Positions 10,944 to 23,602 of a stretch of 64,000 nt of DNA are shown here, piece by piece; the first letter of the stretch is position 1; each line of letters starts with the position of its first letter. Below the pieces are notes generated by a model. That model ran no database searches, had not been told where the DNA came from, and was given only the letters and a program-made list of their open reading frames with translations. This DNA is from Roridomyces roridus (Eukaryota; Basidiomycota; Agaricomycetes; Agaricales; Mycenaceae), in assembly GCA_029378245.1 (NCBI GenBank), contig JARKIF010000011.1, positions 2,004,247 through 2,068,246 of the forward strand. The letters are read 5' to 3'. The position numbers and the translations under genes are program-made.

Positions 10944-12490
10944 CCTCGAGAGATGGTCCAGGTCGGAACGAGGTGTCTGCATCCTCCATTGGGACCGTAC
11001 TTCGCAACTGGACTTGAGGTTTGCTATCAGCGCGCACAATCACCCTGCACTTGAATATTACCGGGGGCTACCCGTTGTCATCATTGTACCAGGAGCACAT
11101 CAGAACTTCTCCCTGCGGGACAGTATGTGTGCAAACTGGTATCGGGTGGAATACCGTGAAAATATCGTACCTTTTCCCTTCGACGCCGGCGCCCAAATTC
11201 CGAGGCTTTCGCCACCTGCCCAGTTACAACGCTACACTATTCGACCGCCTAGTGAGATTCCATCCGGCATGCGAACTCCAAATGGCCTCATACGCACTTG
11301 ATTCTTCGCAACTTCTCCCTATCAATTCAATGTATTGACCCTTTCAAATTGGAAAACGAGGCTCCGGCTCGCCGAAGGTTCTGCTTCCGATCACGTCGAT
11401 GTCTGGAACTTTCCAACTTCTTTGATGATGGAACATTGAGGATCATTTCGAGGATCATTTCAGTTCCAGTTCCACACCGAGATTGTCATAGGAAGATGGG
11501 CGGGGTTTGAAGCGGAGTTTGTCCAGTAAACTGCCGCCGTCATCTGCGACCACACTCGCCAAGTTGAAGGGTAGAATGAATCGTGAACACAGAGTTGGCA
11601 CCTTCTGAATTAGCCCATCCCATATGGCATTTCCGACTCCTTCCCATGAGCAGCATCCCGCCTGGCTGTAGGCCTGAAAAATACCTTGGGTAGGTTCCGT
11701 ACAGATCGGGAACGTTTCTGGCCAAAGAACCCGATCGTGACAGGCGAATGTAGCGGCCAGTGGTACCATAGGTATCCCTGGTGTCTTAAGACTTAGGGGT
11801 ACTTAGATTGCCACCCACCTGGAACTCCATGTGCCGTCTTTTGTTTGGAATATCAATTCTGGTTGACTTCTGGAGCGGGTCCGCGGTTGAACCAAGGTTG
11901 AACGTTGACCTGATGGCCACGCCGCCACGGGTCCTAAATGCTCAATTCAATCCCCAGGTTGTTCAGCTCAAGAGGGCTACCGCTTTCCATAAGGAGTCCT
12001 CGGTTCGTCAAGCCGGAAAATGATCCATCGTTCCCGGTTATTGATCGGTCATAATCCCAGGCTCCAGCTATTCGGCAAATGGCTTGAGCCTTCGCGCTGT
12101 TACGAGGTATCAGAATTGAAGCAGAAAGCATTTAGGCAAAACTGCGCTGATTCGTATTTACGAGCAATTTACGAGGAGTGCGAAGACCTCGCTTGATTTT
12201 CCCAGTTGGCGGCGCCGCTCGCGTAATTTCATCTAACGGATCAAAGTTTTCGAATTCCCATGCTGTGCGTCAGAGTGTCTTTCCTGTGTGCTCTGCGACC
12301 ATGCGCACCGCGACCTCAAGCAGTGAATCCAGTGCCGTTTCCTTGTGGCGATTTCTCCCCGTCCCCGCTGTATGTACATCATCCCGTCAGTGAATTGCGA
12401 TTGATGTCAATCTATCATTGTTGCCGAGATCATGATGAAATTCGTCGCAACTCGTGATCATCTTTTTTTCTGCTTCTCCACCTCGTGGTC
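10944..12490. other. Gene-free interval
   Basis: No open frame here shows a recognisable protein or consistent splicing. Two short AT/GC-mixed segments at 11455-11520 and 11935-11975 look loosely similar to each other but are too diverged to define a repeat. A CT-rich leader precedes the gene at 12491. Confidence 0.4.
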
Positions 12491-13663
12491 ATGACCATCT
12501 CCCGGCTGCCCGTTCTCGTCCTCACGTTCCTTATCCTCCTCCTCGCCCCCACCTTAGCCGCACTCACGAACATCACTCTCGATGACACGAACCCAGCCTT
12601 TGTGTGGACAGACACTGACCCGGATGTCACCATTCCCTGGGCTGCAATCACTCCAGAGTCGGGACGCTGCTCGTACTGCTCCGCCCAGCCGCCGACGGAT
12701 GACATCCATAATCAGACGTGGCACGATGGGAACAACAATAGCGCGGCGTCGCTGACTTTTCAGGGTGTGTCCCCCGTCTTGTGTCTCTATATCTGCGCCT
12801 AATCATCGCCGACGTCCAGGCACCGCTGTGTACATCTACGGTATCGACGTCCAGAACCCTGCCAACATCACATTCACGCTGGATGGCACATCCGCTGGGT
12901 TCCACTACTACAACGGCAGCTCACAGTTCATCTTCGATTCCCTGTTCTTCAGCACGGAGAATCTGTCCGACGGCGTGAATCACACCGTTGCCTGGGTTCT
13001 ACACTCGACGAAGACCGGGGATGGAGGGTTGATCGACTACGCGGTCGTCTCGGTGGATGCGGCTACTTCGTGCGTGCATCCTCGTTTCGTTATAGCCGTT
13101 GTATTGACCTGAGACGTAGAAGTACACCGTCGTCATCGGCTACATCGACACCTCCTCCCTCGACCAAGAAATCAAAATCCAAAGTAGGTCCGATAGTTGG
13201 CGGCGTGGTCGGCGGTATCGTAGCCCTCGCCCTCATCGTTGCCCTTATCATCTTCCTACGCCTACGCCGGCGGCGTCAACCCGCGACCAAGGCAGAACCC
13301 ATCCACCCCTTCGTCGATACTGCGCCGTCGCCGACAGCCACGACCGGCGCGACGGCGGGGAGTCTCCGGACAATGGGTGCCGGTGGGGAGAAGACGCGTG
13401 AGCTGTCCTACCACTCATCATCCACTCATTCACTGTAATTGAAAGTCGACGTCTCATGGAATAACCCCAGCCCCGTCATTCCACCTACTAGCGCACCATC
13501 CACCGTCGATCCTGGAAGCACCGACGCGTCGTCTATTCCTACACGCACGGGCCGCGAGGTGGAGCTCGAATCACGGTTGGCGTTGCTCGAGGCGCATGTG
13601 AATCACCATATGCAGATGGAGCCTCCGCCGTACGTTCCAGGGTCAGAGTCCGGGAGGACGTGA
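12491..13663 (+). CDS. Secreted single-pass membrane protein of unknown function
   Basis: The ATG at 12491 starts a signal peptide (MTISRLPVLVLTFLILLLAP). The ectodomain of about 160 residues has the pattern WHDGNNNSAASLTF..GTAVYIYGIDV and ITFTLDGTSAGFHYYNG, typical of a fungal galactose-binding-like beta-sandwich found in many Agaricomycete surface proteins. Several NxT/S glycosylation sites are present. A Ser/Thr/Pro linker, a Gly/Val/Ile/Leu membrane helix (VGGVVGGIVALALIVALIIF) with RLRRRR stop-transfer, and a cytosolic tail follow. The last intron (GTAATTG..CCCCAG, starting at 13436) joins HSSSTHS to PVIPPTSAPS and avoids a premature stop, giving an end at SESGRT. Probably a surface or sensor protein; function unknown. 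Confidence 0.75.
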
Positions 13664-13908
13664 GGAGAAGAGGAATACGAGGAGGACTGTCAGACTCAGC
13701 AGGGTATAACTCATTGGCGTGTATATAGTTATTATTGGGCTTTCTTCGCCTTTCTTCGGACAAGGTCACCCCACTTCGCGTTGCACTCTGACATGGGCCG
13801 CTTTCAACGGTCGATTCGCGGACGGCTCTTGACGGGTTTTACTCGGTGTTTTTTTTTTTTGATGTTCTTGGTTAGTATGGTCCAACAGAAATTACTGCAA
13901 TACCCTGG

Positions 13909-14079
13909 TTGCGCAGAAGCCATACGAGCCATTGGATGGCTTTTTTGACGTGCGCTTCATATGGCTAATTTAGGTGGAAAAGCCATTCAATGGCTCCAAC
14001 GAGCCAATTTTGGCAGAGTGGAGCCATATGACGCGCACGGCCAAAAAGCCATCACGTGGCTCATATGGCTTCTGCGCAA
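13909..14079. mobile_element. MITE-like inverted-repeat element (171 bp)
   Basis: The two ends are long, slightly imperfect inverted repeats of about 55 bp starting TTGCGCAGAAGCCATA and containing GATGGCTTTTTTG and CATATGGCT. The loop between them is short, so the unit is nearly a foldback. No clear target-site duplication was identified at the flanks (CCCTGG left, GCTCTC right). No coding capacity. Confidence 0.6.
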
Positions 14080-15243
14080 GCTCTCTAATTACTACACGGC
14101 TGCGATCCTTTCTTCCGCAGCCTGGTATTCAAAGAAGTATGATCATCGGGCTTGGATGAAAAACGGGCCAGCTGTGGGATAACTTCCCGTCGTGGAGCGC
14201 TTGGAGCTGTGCCTTCCGTTCGACCTGTTTCCACCGTTCGATTCGGGGACAACACTTGAGGGCCTCGGTGCGTGTTTTGTGTTCCGAGTTGGCATGTCGA
14301 GCCTTTCGTGTGCAGCGGCCAATTCTGGGTCTCGGATGAAGAAGATAAAGTATACTGATACACCAAGGAAATTTCCGAGTCCAGTTTTCCTCTTCGTGCT
14401 GGGCTGTCAACCGTTCGATCCGGCATCGGCCCTTGAATTCTCCAGGTTCCGTTTTTTTTTTCTGTCCAGAGTTCTATGTTCTCATGAGCCGCCGATAGGA
14501 TACCGAGCCTGCCAAGGTATGGACTTTTTCCCTGCATCCCGCTATTCCAATTATTTGGGCAGTTGGATGGGGTTGGATGAAGGATATGGAGGGCTATCAT
14601 CCTGCATTCCTGTGCGTGTGTGACCGCATCATGCATGCAGGCTATTTCGACCGCTCGATTGGGCGCTGATTCCTTGAAGCCTCCAAAAAAATGTATACTA
14701 CAACCACATGCTTGCATCGTCAATTGCAATATATATAGTCTGGTCCCGAGACTACCAATAAAAGCCTTTTTATGCCAGCGTGCTGGTCAGCCTTTTTTTT
14801 GCGCTAGCGAGCTAAGCAATTACTTTTGTACTTGGAGTTGACTTGGAGTCATTGTGGAGTCAGGGTTTCTAATTCCAACTCGTGCCGCGTTGGCGCTCTG
14901 AGAGAAGCCGATTCTACCGTTCGACTCGGGGGCGTACTTAGCTCCTACCGATCAAACCAATGTACTTCTTTTCCCTGTACCGCCAGCTATAGCATCCCTC
15001 CATTCACGCAGTATCGAACTTAGATGAGGCACAGGGCCAACCTCATTCCTTGAATACTTACTGGGCTCAGTTTGCTCCGTGAGAATCAATCCGCAGATCA
15101 TCATGTGCTTTCAACTGACTATTCATATCTCATGACTTTGCCCTTCCTTTTCTTATTCGACCTGGATTGAGTACTGAGCAGCAAGGACTACATGCGGATT
15201 CAACCGGGATAAGGTCACCATTGTACATGGCCATGATCACAAA
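14080..15243. repeat. Gene-free interval with four T-arm-like hairpins
   Basis: Copies of the recurrent CCGTTCGAYTCGGG hairpin lie at 14234, 14411, 14651 and 14917, spaced 177, 240 and 266 bp. The second and third copies carry substitutions in the stem. The flanks show little conservation. No gene supported. Confidence 0.5.
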
Positions 15244-16563
15244 TCACAACCTCGGTCTCTGATTCAAGCCGACCCGTGAGTCCAGGTTCTCCAAGACACT
15301 GCAAATTGCATCCGCCAAACCATCAGGATTCTCCTGCAAGACCTAGAAAGGATGAGAATAATTACTGGGCCGAGACGGCCAAAATAGACCTGATGGCGTG
15401 CTTTGGTCACACGTTGGACAGAAGATGGTTGGATGTTGTGTTTCGTGTCCAATATAGATTGCTGCGCCTCGGGCGATCTGGGCAACAAACAATCATGCGA
15501 GATTTCTAGAGAGAATTGGATACACACGCGAAAGAATTTCTTCCTCCAAGGATAAAATGAATAGGGAGAAGTCCCACAATTCGTCTGTACTGATCAGCGG
15601 CATCCAGATGCGGCGGGATTTCTCGATATGAGCATAGCTCTGGGTGGTTGTTGGAGCAGATTTCCCCTGTAGAAGACTCATACAAGCCATGATTCTACAT
15701 CTTGGTGAAGGGCTCCATGAAACAAGGCGGCCGAGACTCACAACGTGGATGTACAAGACACGCGGGTCCCAGCTTTTCCACGGAAATTTGTGTCGCATGT
15801 ATTCAAACGCGGCTTCGCGTGTGGACCAGGTGGTTTCATGCCCTTTCACAAGGGCGATTGATGCAGTTAGTGCGCGATCCCGCTCTGCCCCAAAGTCGCG
15901 GTAATAATCCCTGGTAGCCATGATGGGCTCGACAATGATCATTCCCGTGAATGGCAGGCTGTGAGCCAGGAAGTGTTGTGTTGCAAGCAATCTACACAGA
16001 GATGAGCCCGCGAAACACACAAGTATTCTGGAATGACATAGCGGAACCTGTCGATTGACCGACTCCCACGACACGATGACCTCGGAGCTTTTTTGATCGA
16101 AGAAAAGTTGCGATGGCATAGGCCCATTCGTACACGGCTCCAGCCCGGGTGAGCGTAGTACAGCGGAATCAAGGATTTGAACTCGCAAACGGGTCCGCGA
16201 TTCCGGAGCTGGGCGGCGTTGATACGCCCGGCCTCACCGTGACTCTGCCAGTCCACCAACCAAGCCTCGCGAATGTTCAACTGAACAGTTTCCTGTCGCC
16301 CAAACATCTGAGTCAGGGTTGGCTCCCATTGTTCCTTGTCTTGCACAAGATTAGCCCCAAGGTCAGTCCCTCAATAGCATTATACACTTACGTCCCCCAG
16401 TAGTATGTGCAAAGAGGAGGGTTAAGCCATTGGCCGTGGCGGCGTGAGGAACATAGCGTCTTGCAGTCAATTTCAGTGCATTATCATCGGGCCCAGGGTC
16501 GAAAATAAGAGTAGAGACCTGGCCTAAGGAAGTCATTGGCCATGGGATGGGATCAAAGGACAA
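15244..16563 (-). CDS. Alpha/beta hydrolase
   Basis: Serine hydrolase fold of the Abhydrolase_6/AB-hydrolase-1 type, probably cytosolic. The minus-strand start is MSFDPIPWPMTSLGQ (16563), then LTLLFAHTTGG, a typical early strand with the oxyanion region. The nucleophile elbow GVGQSTGSAM is formed in the frame reading AVYEWAYAIATFLRSKKLRG. Later segments are MIIVEPIM, KFPWKSWDPRVL, then PIHFILGGRNSF and the C-terminal LADAICSVLENLDSRVGL. Segments lie in different frames and are joined by short introns; borders were not all resolved. Such hydrolases often sit in fungal metabolite clusters, and here the next gene is a transporter, but a shared pathway is only inferred. Confidence 0.72.
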
Positions 16564-17140
16564 TATTTCAGTCCCTCCCTCCTCATGGTTTATCTATGCT
16601 GCCGGACCCATTTGATTGGCTGCTGAGTGAAACAGTCACGGCATGTACTGAGCATCAAGGGTGCAGATCCAAACTGGCATATCTCCCATAGTCATGCGAG
16701 ACAAGGTTCCTTTCTCACAGACTCACACAAATGCTATTGGGTCAATAGTAGTCGCAGATTTTGAAAATGATAGGCGGTATTTGGGAGGTAGGGATAATAA
16801 TGGTGTATCCTTCCAACTTCAACCAAAGTAAATTGCATGTAGTCCAGTTCTTGCATCAAAGCCTCTAAGGCTATCATGAACCATTGGCAAATGGTTTCGC
16901 AGCATGAAAAGGTTGAACCCAAGTGAAGGCCCAGGGCAGATGACAAATGTGTGATTTCCTGGCCTCGCGTCAGATATCCCACATCATCCACGTAGAGGAT
17001 GATCTATCCAAGTAAGTTTCATCTCGGGGTCCAGATCTTACTTAGTCTTTTTTTTTGCCTCAACGCTCCGCAAAGAATTCCCACAAAAAGGACATCCGAA
17101 CTAGTATTCAACTTGAAAACAAGACATTGGAGCCTTGTAA
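16564..17140. other. Spacer between two minus-strand genes
   Basis: An 85-codon minus-strand open frame (16734-16991) has no recognisable motif and no sign of splicing to neighbours. Nothing else seen. Confidence 0.35.
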
Positions 17141-19258
17141 CTAGACTCTATGGGAAGAAACTCTTCGCGTTCGTAGAAGTCTTGCCCAAACAAGGACAAG
17201 TGACCCAGCAAACATTAGTGACTGTCAATGAGATGCTCAGTCCTCAACGGGCTCAGTGAGAGGGACTTACACCGGCAAATGCAGTTGGTCGAATCCACAA
17301 GAAATTCTCGGTGAGTAGAGCACCCTGGATGGGAGATGATGTCAAGAACCCAAGGCTAGCAAGTGCCATTGCCACCCCGGTACGAGCTCTGCACCAATTT
17401 GAGTGCATCATCAAGGAGGAGAAGGACCGCAGCTAACCCAACTTCACTTGGGCTTTTTGCCTGTGATGCCAGGCACGCAACCGCAAGTGCGAGCCCTGTA
17501 GCCTGGTGTTCAACAGGGATGGGTCGAAACCACTGTACTTACAGGCACCTGGTGAACTGTTAATCTCAAGTAGACTGCGAAAGTTGAAAGGAAGAATCTG
17601 ACCAGAGAGGATTCCATACAATGCGCTGACCAGAACCAGGGTCCATGTGTTGTGTCTGAAATGTGGTAAGTCCCCAGCGCTAATTGTTTTTTCGCGTGGG
17701 TATTCACATGCCAAGAACCGCCCAGACCAGGGCGCCTGTGCTCATGGTGCAACCAATCTGAACATTGAATGGGCCATATACGTCTGCCAGGTGGGTGCCA
17801 ACGATGCGACCAACCGCGCTGGAACCGTTCATGATGGCAATCTTGTGAATACTGGTCAGTGTTTGCATGATCAAGCACCATCTCAGAGCGCACTGAATAG
17901 AATGCAATGGAGCTTCCAACTGAGTGTTGTGTGGCAAATAGCTGGATGTAGATGACTAGTTTATTGGTTCACGGTGAGTACAATGCCTCCAGAGGGTATT
18001 TCAAATGCTCACGAGGGAATGTTACGCCAATGCTTGCCAATGCCAGCCTTTGCCGAAAGTTCAGCTGAATAATATGGGTCTAAATGAATTGTATTTATAC
18101 CCTGCAATACTCCACATATAAGGGGCGTCGGTGAAGAAACTTCCAATATTGGGGGCAACTGCGCCAGGCCGTTGGGACCGGGGTGGTAATCGCGCCCGCA
18201 TCAACATATTCCCGGGGATGATCGCTGCCAGTACAACGTAACCTGTTGAGCGGACGGCAGGACCAAACCCGATTTTTGGAAGCAAGTGACTATGTATGAC
18301 ATCATGAGCGCAAGCCGAGAGAGGAAAAGCGCATCCCACTTTAACACTGTGTCGAATGGTAAGGGCATGAACACTTTCAAGCGAATTTCGGACTCACTGA
18401 TGGGGAAAATGGTGGCTCCTAATGCTAACCCACTCAATGCAATGCCAGAAGCCAGTCCTCTTCGTTTGGAAAAGTAGTGGGAACAAACTGCAACAGTCGG
18501 GATAAACGTAAAACCAAGCCCTAGCCCCATCCCAAGGCCCTGACTGAAACGTAGTGAGAATGGATAAAATGATACCAGCTGAGGGTTCATAAATACCTGA
18601 GAAATATCTATGTCGAGCTCTCAGACTGAAGCCAGTGGTCCATTCTGAGAGGCAAAAGTACCTGGTAATATTGCAGGGGCTTTGCCAGCGAGAGCATGAA
18701 AAGACTGCGCCGGGATAATTGAACAGAACCTCGAAAACTGAATTGACTTACGAGAACGCAAACATGGCACCCCCAAATATCTCGGTCGAGTGGAAATGCC
18801 CGGCATCCAATAATTGCCCTGAGACAATGCCCAAGGCAAACGGTGACATTAGCTGGAAGCTTCCGATCCATCTGTGTCCAAAGTCATCATCAGCCTTCCA
18901 TGATTGAGTACAAGGCTCACGCAATACTGCTTGGAGTATGGTTGGTCAGGTAGACCAACGCATAATATTCTGCCCGATGTGTTCAGTATACCGTGTAGGC
19001 GCTGCACCCTGGGACGCACCTTCAAAAACACCAAAGGAGTAGATATATCCAAAGGTTCCAAAAAGCACGAGCCAGCTATATTACATGAGATGGCGGTTAA
19101 AAAATATGTGGAACATTGTCTTACGCGCCAGCAATAGTCGTCCACGCGCGGAGACCCCCATCTGGAACAGTCATCGCCTCAGAGGGTAATTCATCTGGTC
19201 CCTCGAATGCAGAGGCCGCCACAGGGAGCTTTGAATCTGAGGGAAGACCGGAGTCCAT
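17141..19258 (-). CDS. MFS transporter, monocarboxylate-transporter-like
   Basis: Plasma-membrane transporter of the MCT/SLC16-like fungal MFS group. The start near 19258 (MDSGLPSDSKLPVA) leads to the signature AMTVPDGGLRAWTTIAGAW of the first membrane helix. Further recognisable pieces are SQGLGMGLGLGFTFIPTVAVCSHYFSKRRGLASGIALSG, NGSSAVGRIVGTHLADVYGPFN and RTGVAMALASLGFL. The last exon in the frame MFAGSLVLVWARLLRTRR ends at SSHRV with the stop at 17141-17143. About eight exons in different frames, 45-65 nt introns. The piece order and MFS loop motifs (R-G-L-A after HYFSKR) make the call firm; the substrate is not predictable. Confidence 0.8.
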
Positions 19259-21007
19259 GAGTTGGTGCTGAAGGGGAGAGGGACACCGTGGGCGTGGCCA
19301 GTGCATGATATGGCAAAAGGCACGCACGTCTGATTCCGGGTGGGAGTGAAAGAGCATCATCCTACATCATGATATGTCGGACAGAACTCAGATCTACAGA
19401 GTACAGAATTAGCCAGGACCTGGGAAATTGATATTAGAATCAGAGATGAAGTTGGGGACGGTGCATCCGTAGCTATCGAAAAAGGCTGAATGACCCCAGG
19501 GACGATCCGCAACCTCTGCACAAGAGAAATATAGCAGGATTCAAATACATTGAACTCAGTCGAAACCAACAGAAGATATGAATGGTCACTCAATACCGAC
19601 GCGGCTACAATTCCGGCGGTTGGACCTCGGATCGAGCAATGATGAAAATTACCATGAAACGAGGGAACACTGTCTCCGCTTTCCGGGTTCCCCAAAAGAT
19701 TGATTGATTGCGCCACTTGGGCCATACTTTCCCGGACGGCTCACGGACCGAGCAATGTGCTTGCAACTGGCCCCTGGGTGGAAGTCTCGTGGCAATCGAG
19801 ATCCTGTCGTGTACTGAATTCGCACTGAGATCTGAGATCCTCTCCCGCACTGGCGTCGAGTGCTGAGTAGTGAAACATGGATTGGTGAGAAGGCCGCACC
19901 GGCTCGTCACACGGGCATTCGAGAGATTGTTGCACATGGAGACTCCCCTATCGGAGGCCGAGGAAAACAGCGCGTACACCGGGTGTACCTGCATATGAGA
20001 CACAATGAAACGAAAGGAAAAACAGGAGGACGCGCCTGGGACACACCGATGAGCGGGGGGCTGCAGATTGAAGTTTCAAGAGAGTGACATGAGGGAGTCA
20101 TGATCATTGAGATCCACTCGGAACTTGCGGGGCGCCGTCCAAGACGATGGACAGCTTCGCGTTGAAAAGTGATTCCCGACGTAGATATGGCTTGAAAGAA
20201 AAGGCTAGATGCAATGACCGACGCACGCATGACGATAACGCAGTCGGATTGCGGCTAATGCGTAGCACGGGATTCAATTATGCCAACAATTGTCGGATAG
20301 TCGCTTGCCCGAGGGTACTTACTTATAGCGGCGCAAGTTGAGGTATTCATTCAGTGTGATGCAATTATGAGCTCGACGAGGTTGGGTCAGAGACAAGATC
20401 TCGCGAGGAATGCGGTGAGAACTCTTGGTCTGAGAGCTGACGATCCGATTTAGTCCAGAAGACCAGAGCACCCGAGAGATTCAATTAAAGTCATGAGTCG
20501 TTGATCGCGCTTCTTGTGGGACATCCAGCCTCAGTGGCTCACCCGAGGGTCAAGACGTGCAGCACCCGTTTAAGCGAAAATTTTCGTCAGTTCAAGCCAC
20601 AAGTGCGGAGGGGAGAGTATATCCACCACCGTCGCCGCGAGGTCGCCTGTATCCACCGACGGTGCGATTTGAATTTTGCTTCGTGCGGAGCCGAGCCAGC
20701 AGCCGAGGACTTGAACGGAGTACTGTAGCAGACGCCGGCAACATCATCCAGAGATGCCAAGACAGATGAAATGCTTGTCTAGTCAGGGAGTCGGGATAGA
20801 TAGGATACTAGCGAGGAGATGAAGGCAAAAGGAAAGATGCTACAAACATAGGACAATAACCACCGGCCTTTGATACCCGACACAGCCTTGGATTGCGCTT
20901 GGCATCTGACCACCACCACTGATGGCACGCACGCACTCTGATTCTTTCTACGCCCACCATGGGACCGCCGACCTCAACTTGATGCTGTAATTGAACCTCT
21001 TTCCAAA
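19259..21007. other. Gene-free interval left of the transposon
   Basis: Several 60-130-codon open frames occur on both strands, but none has family motifs or coherent exon joins. Nothing else recognised. Confidence 0.35.
21004..21007. repeat. Target-site duplication CAAA (left)
   Basis: CAAA immediately precedes the left terminal inverted repeat; the same 4 bp immediately follow the right one at 25358-25361. Confidence 0.6.
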
Positions 21008-21059
21008 CACTGTGGGAAGTAAAGGTACTTGGTCTGTGCCGAGGCACTATTTATGAGAT

Positions 21060-21235
21060 TTAGGTACTCAGATGTAGGCCTTAGATTTTGAGTGCTTTTT
21101 GGGGGACTACATCCAAGTACCCTCCCGGGAACTCACAAATGAGCAAGTTCGAGGAACTACAAGTGAGTGCCTGCGGGGAACTATTTTCCGAGGAACTATG
21201 GCCGAGTTCCTAGATGGTACTCAGGTATATTACTG
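21060..21235. repeat. Left sub-terminal repeat cluster of the transposon
   Basis: Contains repeated variants of GAGGAACTA and GGGGAACTA alternating with GAGT/GAGTTCC. The unit ACTACATCCAAGT occurs here (about 21106) and again near 25302 in the right cluster. Confidence 0.55.
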
Positions 21236-22559
21236 TCAGGTTTTTTATATGATGCACAAATCAAGCTCAGTACAGCCAACTCACGGTTTATGAACTGCTT
21301 TCAGGGATAAAAACCAGAAAACCTATAGGGGGTACCTGATTGCGCCGAAATGGCAGGGTATGCAGGCGGTCAATCAATAATCCCCCTTGTCGCATCATTT
21401 TTGGATCACACTCGGCTGACATGCCGACTCGCTACGAGCACGCAAGCAATATACATGCTGTGTTCTCCGGGGCAGGAATCAGGATCCTGGCAACCAACCG
21501 GCAACGTTCTTGATTCAACCTTCCAATCAGCTTCTATGAACTTAACAATTTCGGGCGACTTGAACGGTCCCCTGCTGACCACGTCACGGATCAACGTAGT
21601 GCTGCCATCATATTGGCAGACCAAACAAACGGTTGTCTTCCGCCCTCATCATCCCCGCGAGTCACTTCGACACAACACCGCCCGCTCTTGCCTTCTCTTG
21701 CCGTCTGATACCGCGCCCCGTCTATTCCCATCAAAACTACTCTGGCTTGGTCTCCACCATCACCCTCCTGTCCCTCCTTTCGGCCTCTTCAATCAGTACA
21801 CGTCGCTGCCGTGTGTCGGGATCTCTCAAGTTCAACTTATTTCTTCCAGATGCTTTTATACTACTTCCTATGCTAAGCCTCTGGTTGTTTCTCGGCATAA
21901 TATCAATTACACACCTCCGTTCCAAAATACCTGGCTTTTTCCAAACAGATTCACTGTCCCCCTCGTCTTAGGGCTAGGTTTCCTCACTTGAGTGCTCGCT
22001 CTCGTCGTCCTGTTTGTCCCCGGTTCACCCGTGGCCGTTGTGCCAGGGGCTACCGCCCCAGTCCCAGTGGCGCGGTCATCAGTGTGGTGTAGTTTAGGTT
22101 TGATGTGTACGTAGATCAGATTAGGCTTGCTTCCTGCCATATCCACGGAGCCTCTCTGCCTGCTTGAGTCGCTCCCTGCTTTTCATCCCGCCCCTGACTC
22201 CCCCATCTTGGTGATTGGAGTGTGCTTCGACCCACGCCCACGCCTTCGATCAGCTCCGATCGGCGTCGATTTGCCGCGATATCTTTTTTTCGTCGGCCAC
22301 CATGTCTGCTCTCATCGTCTGCATCGCGCGACGACACCGCCCTCGCTTCGCACCACGCGCCTTCCTGAGGTTTGAACACCTCCCAGTCCGATTTTTTTTT
22401 CGAGTTTTCGAGTAACTCCGTTGTCGCACCGTGCGACCAGTTCCCAGTCCATTCGCACCGTGCGATCCGTCCCAGTTACTATTACGCGTCGTGCGTCCGA
22501 TATTACGCACTACGTGACCTGGTTCTTCCGTCCCTTCGACGGCCCCGAGCACCACAACA

Positions 22560-23602
22560 ATGTCTTTCGCAGACAACGCAAAACTCGATCTCTTAATCGC
22601 CAGAGCTGTCCCCGAGGAGGCTCGAATCAACGGCGGCAACCAATATACAGCGTCCCTGCGCAAACTTTGGGACATGGCCTACAGCATTGGTGTCAATCAC
22701 GGCGAGAAGAACCTGGCGGATGTACGGTACGATGGGTACCAGGATGGGTGTCTGGCGATGCGACAGGAGGCTGATATCGCGCTGAATACAGCGGTGGAAC
22801 AAGCTGAGCGCCGTGGGTTTCGAGAGGGGGTCAGCCAGTTCGACGAGCTGAAGCTAGCGATGGAGGAGGCGCTGACCTGTTTGGGAACAATGCAGCAAAC
22901 GGTGGAGTGCGAGAGGGTTTGGGGTTTCGACGTCGGTTGGGCGCTCGGCCGAGAGCGGGAGCGTCAACTTACAGAGGCACGTCTCCTTCCTTCTCTTCCC
23001 TCCCTCGTCTCTACGGCGTCCGCGGCGACCCAGACCAATCCCCTCCCATTCCCAAGTCCGTTCTTCGTTCTACCACCTCGGCGGTGACACAGACGAGCCT
23101 CATTGTCGACAACCCTCTCTCCTCACCACCGCAGTCCGTCCCTCCATCCGTCCGTTTCGACTGGGCCGACGAGGCAATCCAGGACGATATTAACACGTCT
23201 TACGTCGACTCCGCACCAGCAGCACCGTCATCTTCCCCCACGTTCATACGTGATTTCTCCGATCTTCGCTCAAAATCATCGCAGCCTTTTGCGAGTCTGC
23301 ACACACGGCGCAGACGATCCGCTCGCGAGCTCGTGTGTCGTTCCTCTCATTCATCACATACCTACGCTCCCAAGACGTCGCAGACTCGCGCGGCATCTTC
23401 TCGTTCTCCTCAATCCGTTCCTCCGACGATCGTTCTCAATATTTATGATTCCAAAAACAAAATGCGACGTGGTCGCTACCCCAATCCCCCACTCTCCGGT
23501 TTCACTTCCCGGCCTGCCCCACCCTCTCTCGACGAGTCCATGCGCCTCGATTGGGGTCAGGACCCTCGACTTCGCGATCTCAGTCGCGCGCTGACAGGTT
23601 AG
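22560..23602 (+). pseudogene. Unrecognised Ser/Pro-rich protein inside the transposon, frame broken
   Basis: The first segment (22560-23087) encodes MSFADNAKLDLLIARAVPEE and an alpha-helical region with repeated Gly-Tyr/Phe-x-x-Gly patterns (AYSIGVNHGEK, DGYQDGCLAM, RRGFREGVSQ, GFDVGWALGRERERQL), about 145 residues. The downstream frame, shifted by +1 or -1 near 23040, continues with a low-complexity region (TTSAVTQTSLIVDNPL, VRFDWADEAI, RDFSDLRSKS, MRLDWGQDPRLRDL). A remnant ATQTNPL before the shift echoes TTSAVTQTS after it. The layout resembles a multi-copy Agaricomycete hypothetical family. Further pieces to about 24950 contain stops. Not a recognised transposase. An intron explaining the shift was not convincing. 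Confidence 0.5.

Noticed and set aside
16160..16240. tRNA-like antisense string (GGATTTGAACTCG)
   Set aside because: It lies within coding exons of the alpha/beta hydrolase and lacks T-arm pairing.
7916..19258. A single biosynthetic gene cluster linking peroxidase, 2OG oxygenase, hydrolase and transporter
   Set aside because: No backbone synthase (PKS, NRPS, terpene cyclase) is present and a surface-protein gene lies between; co-function cannot be supported from sequence alone.
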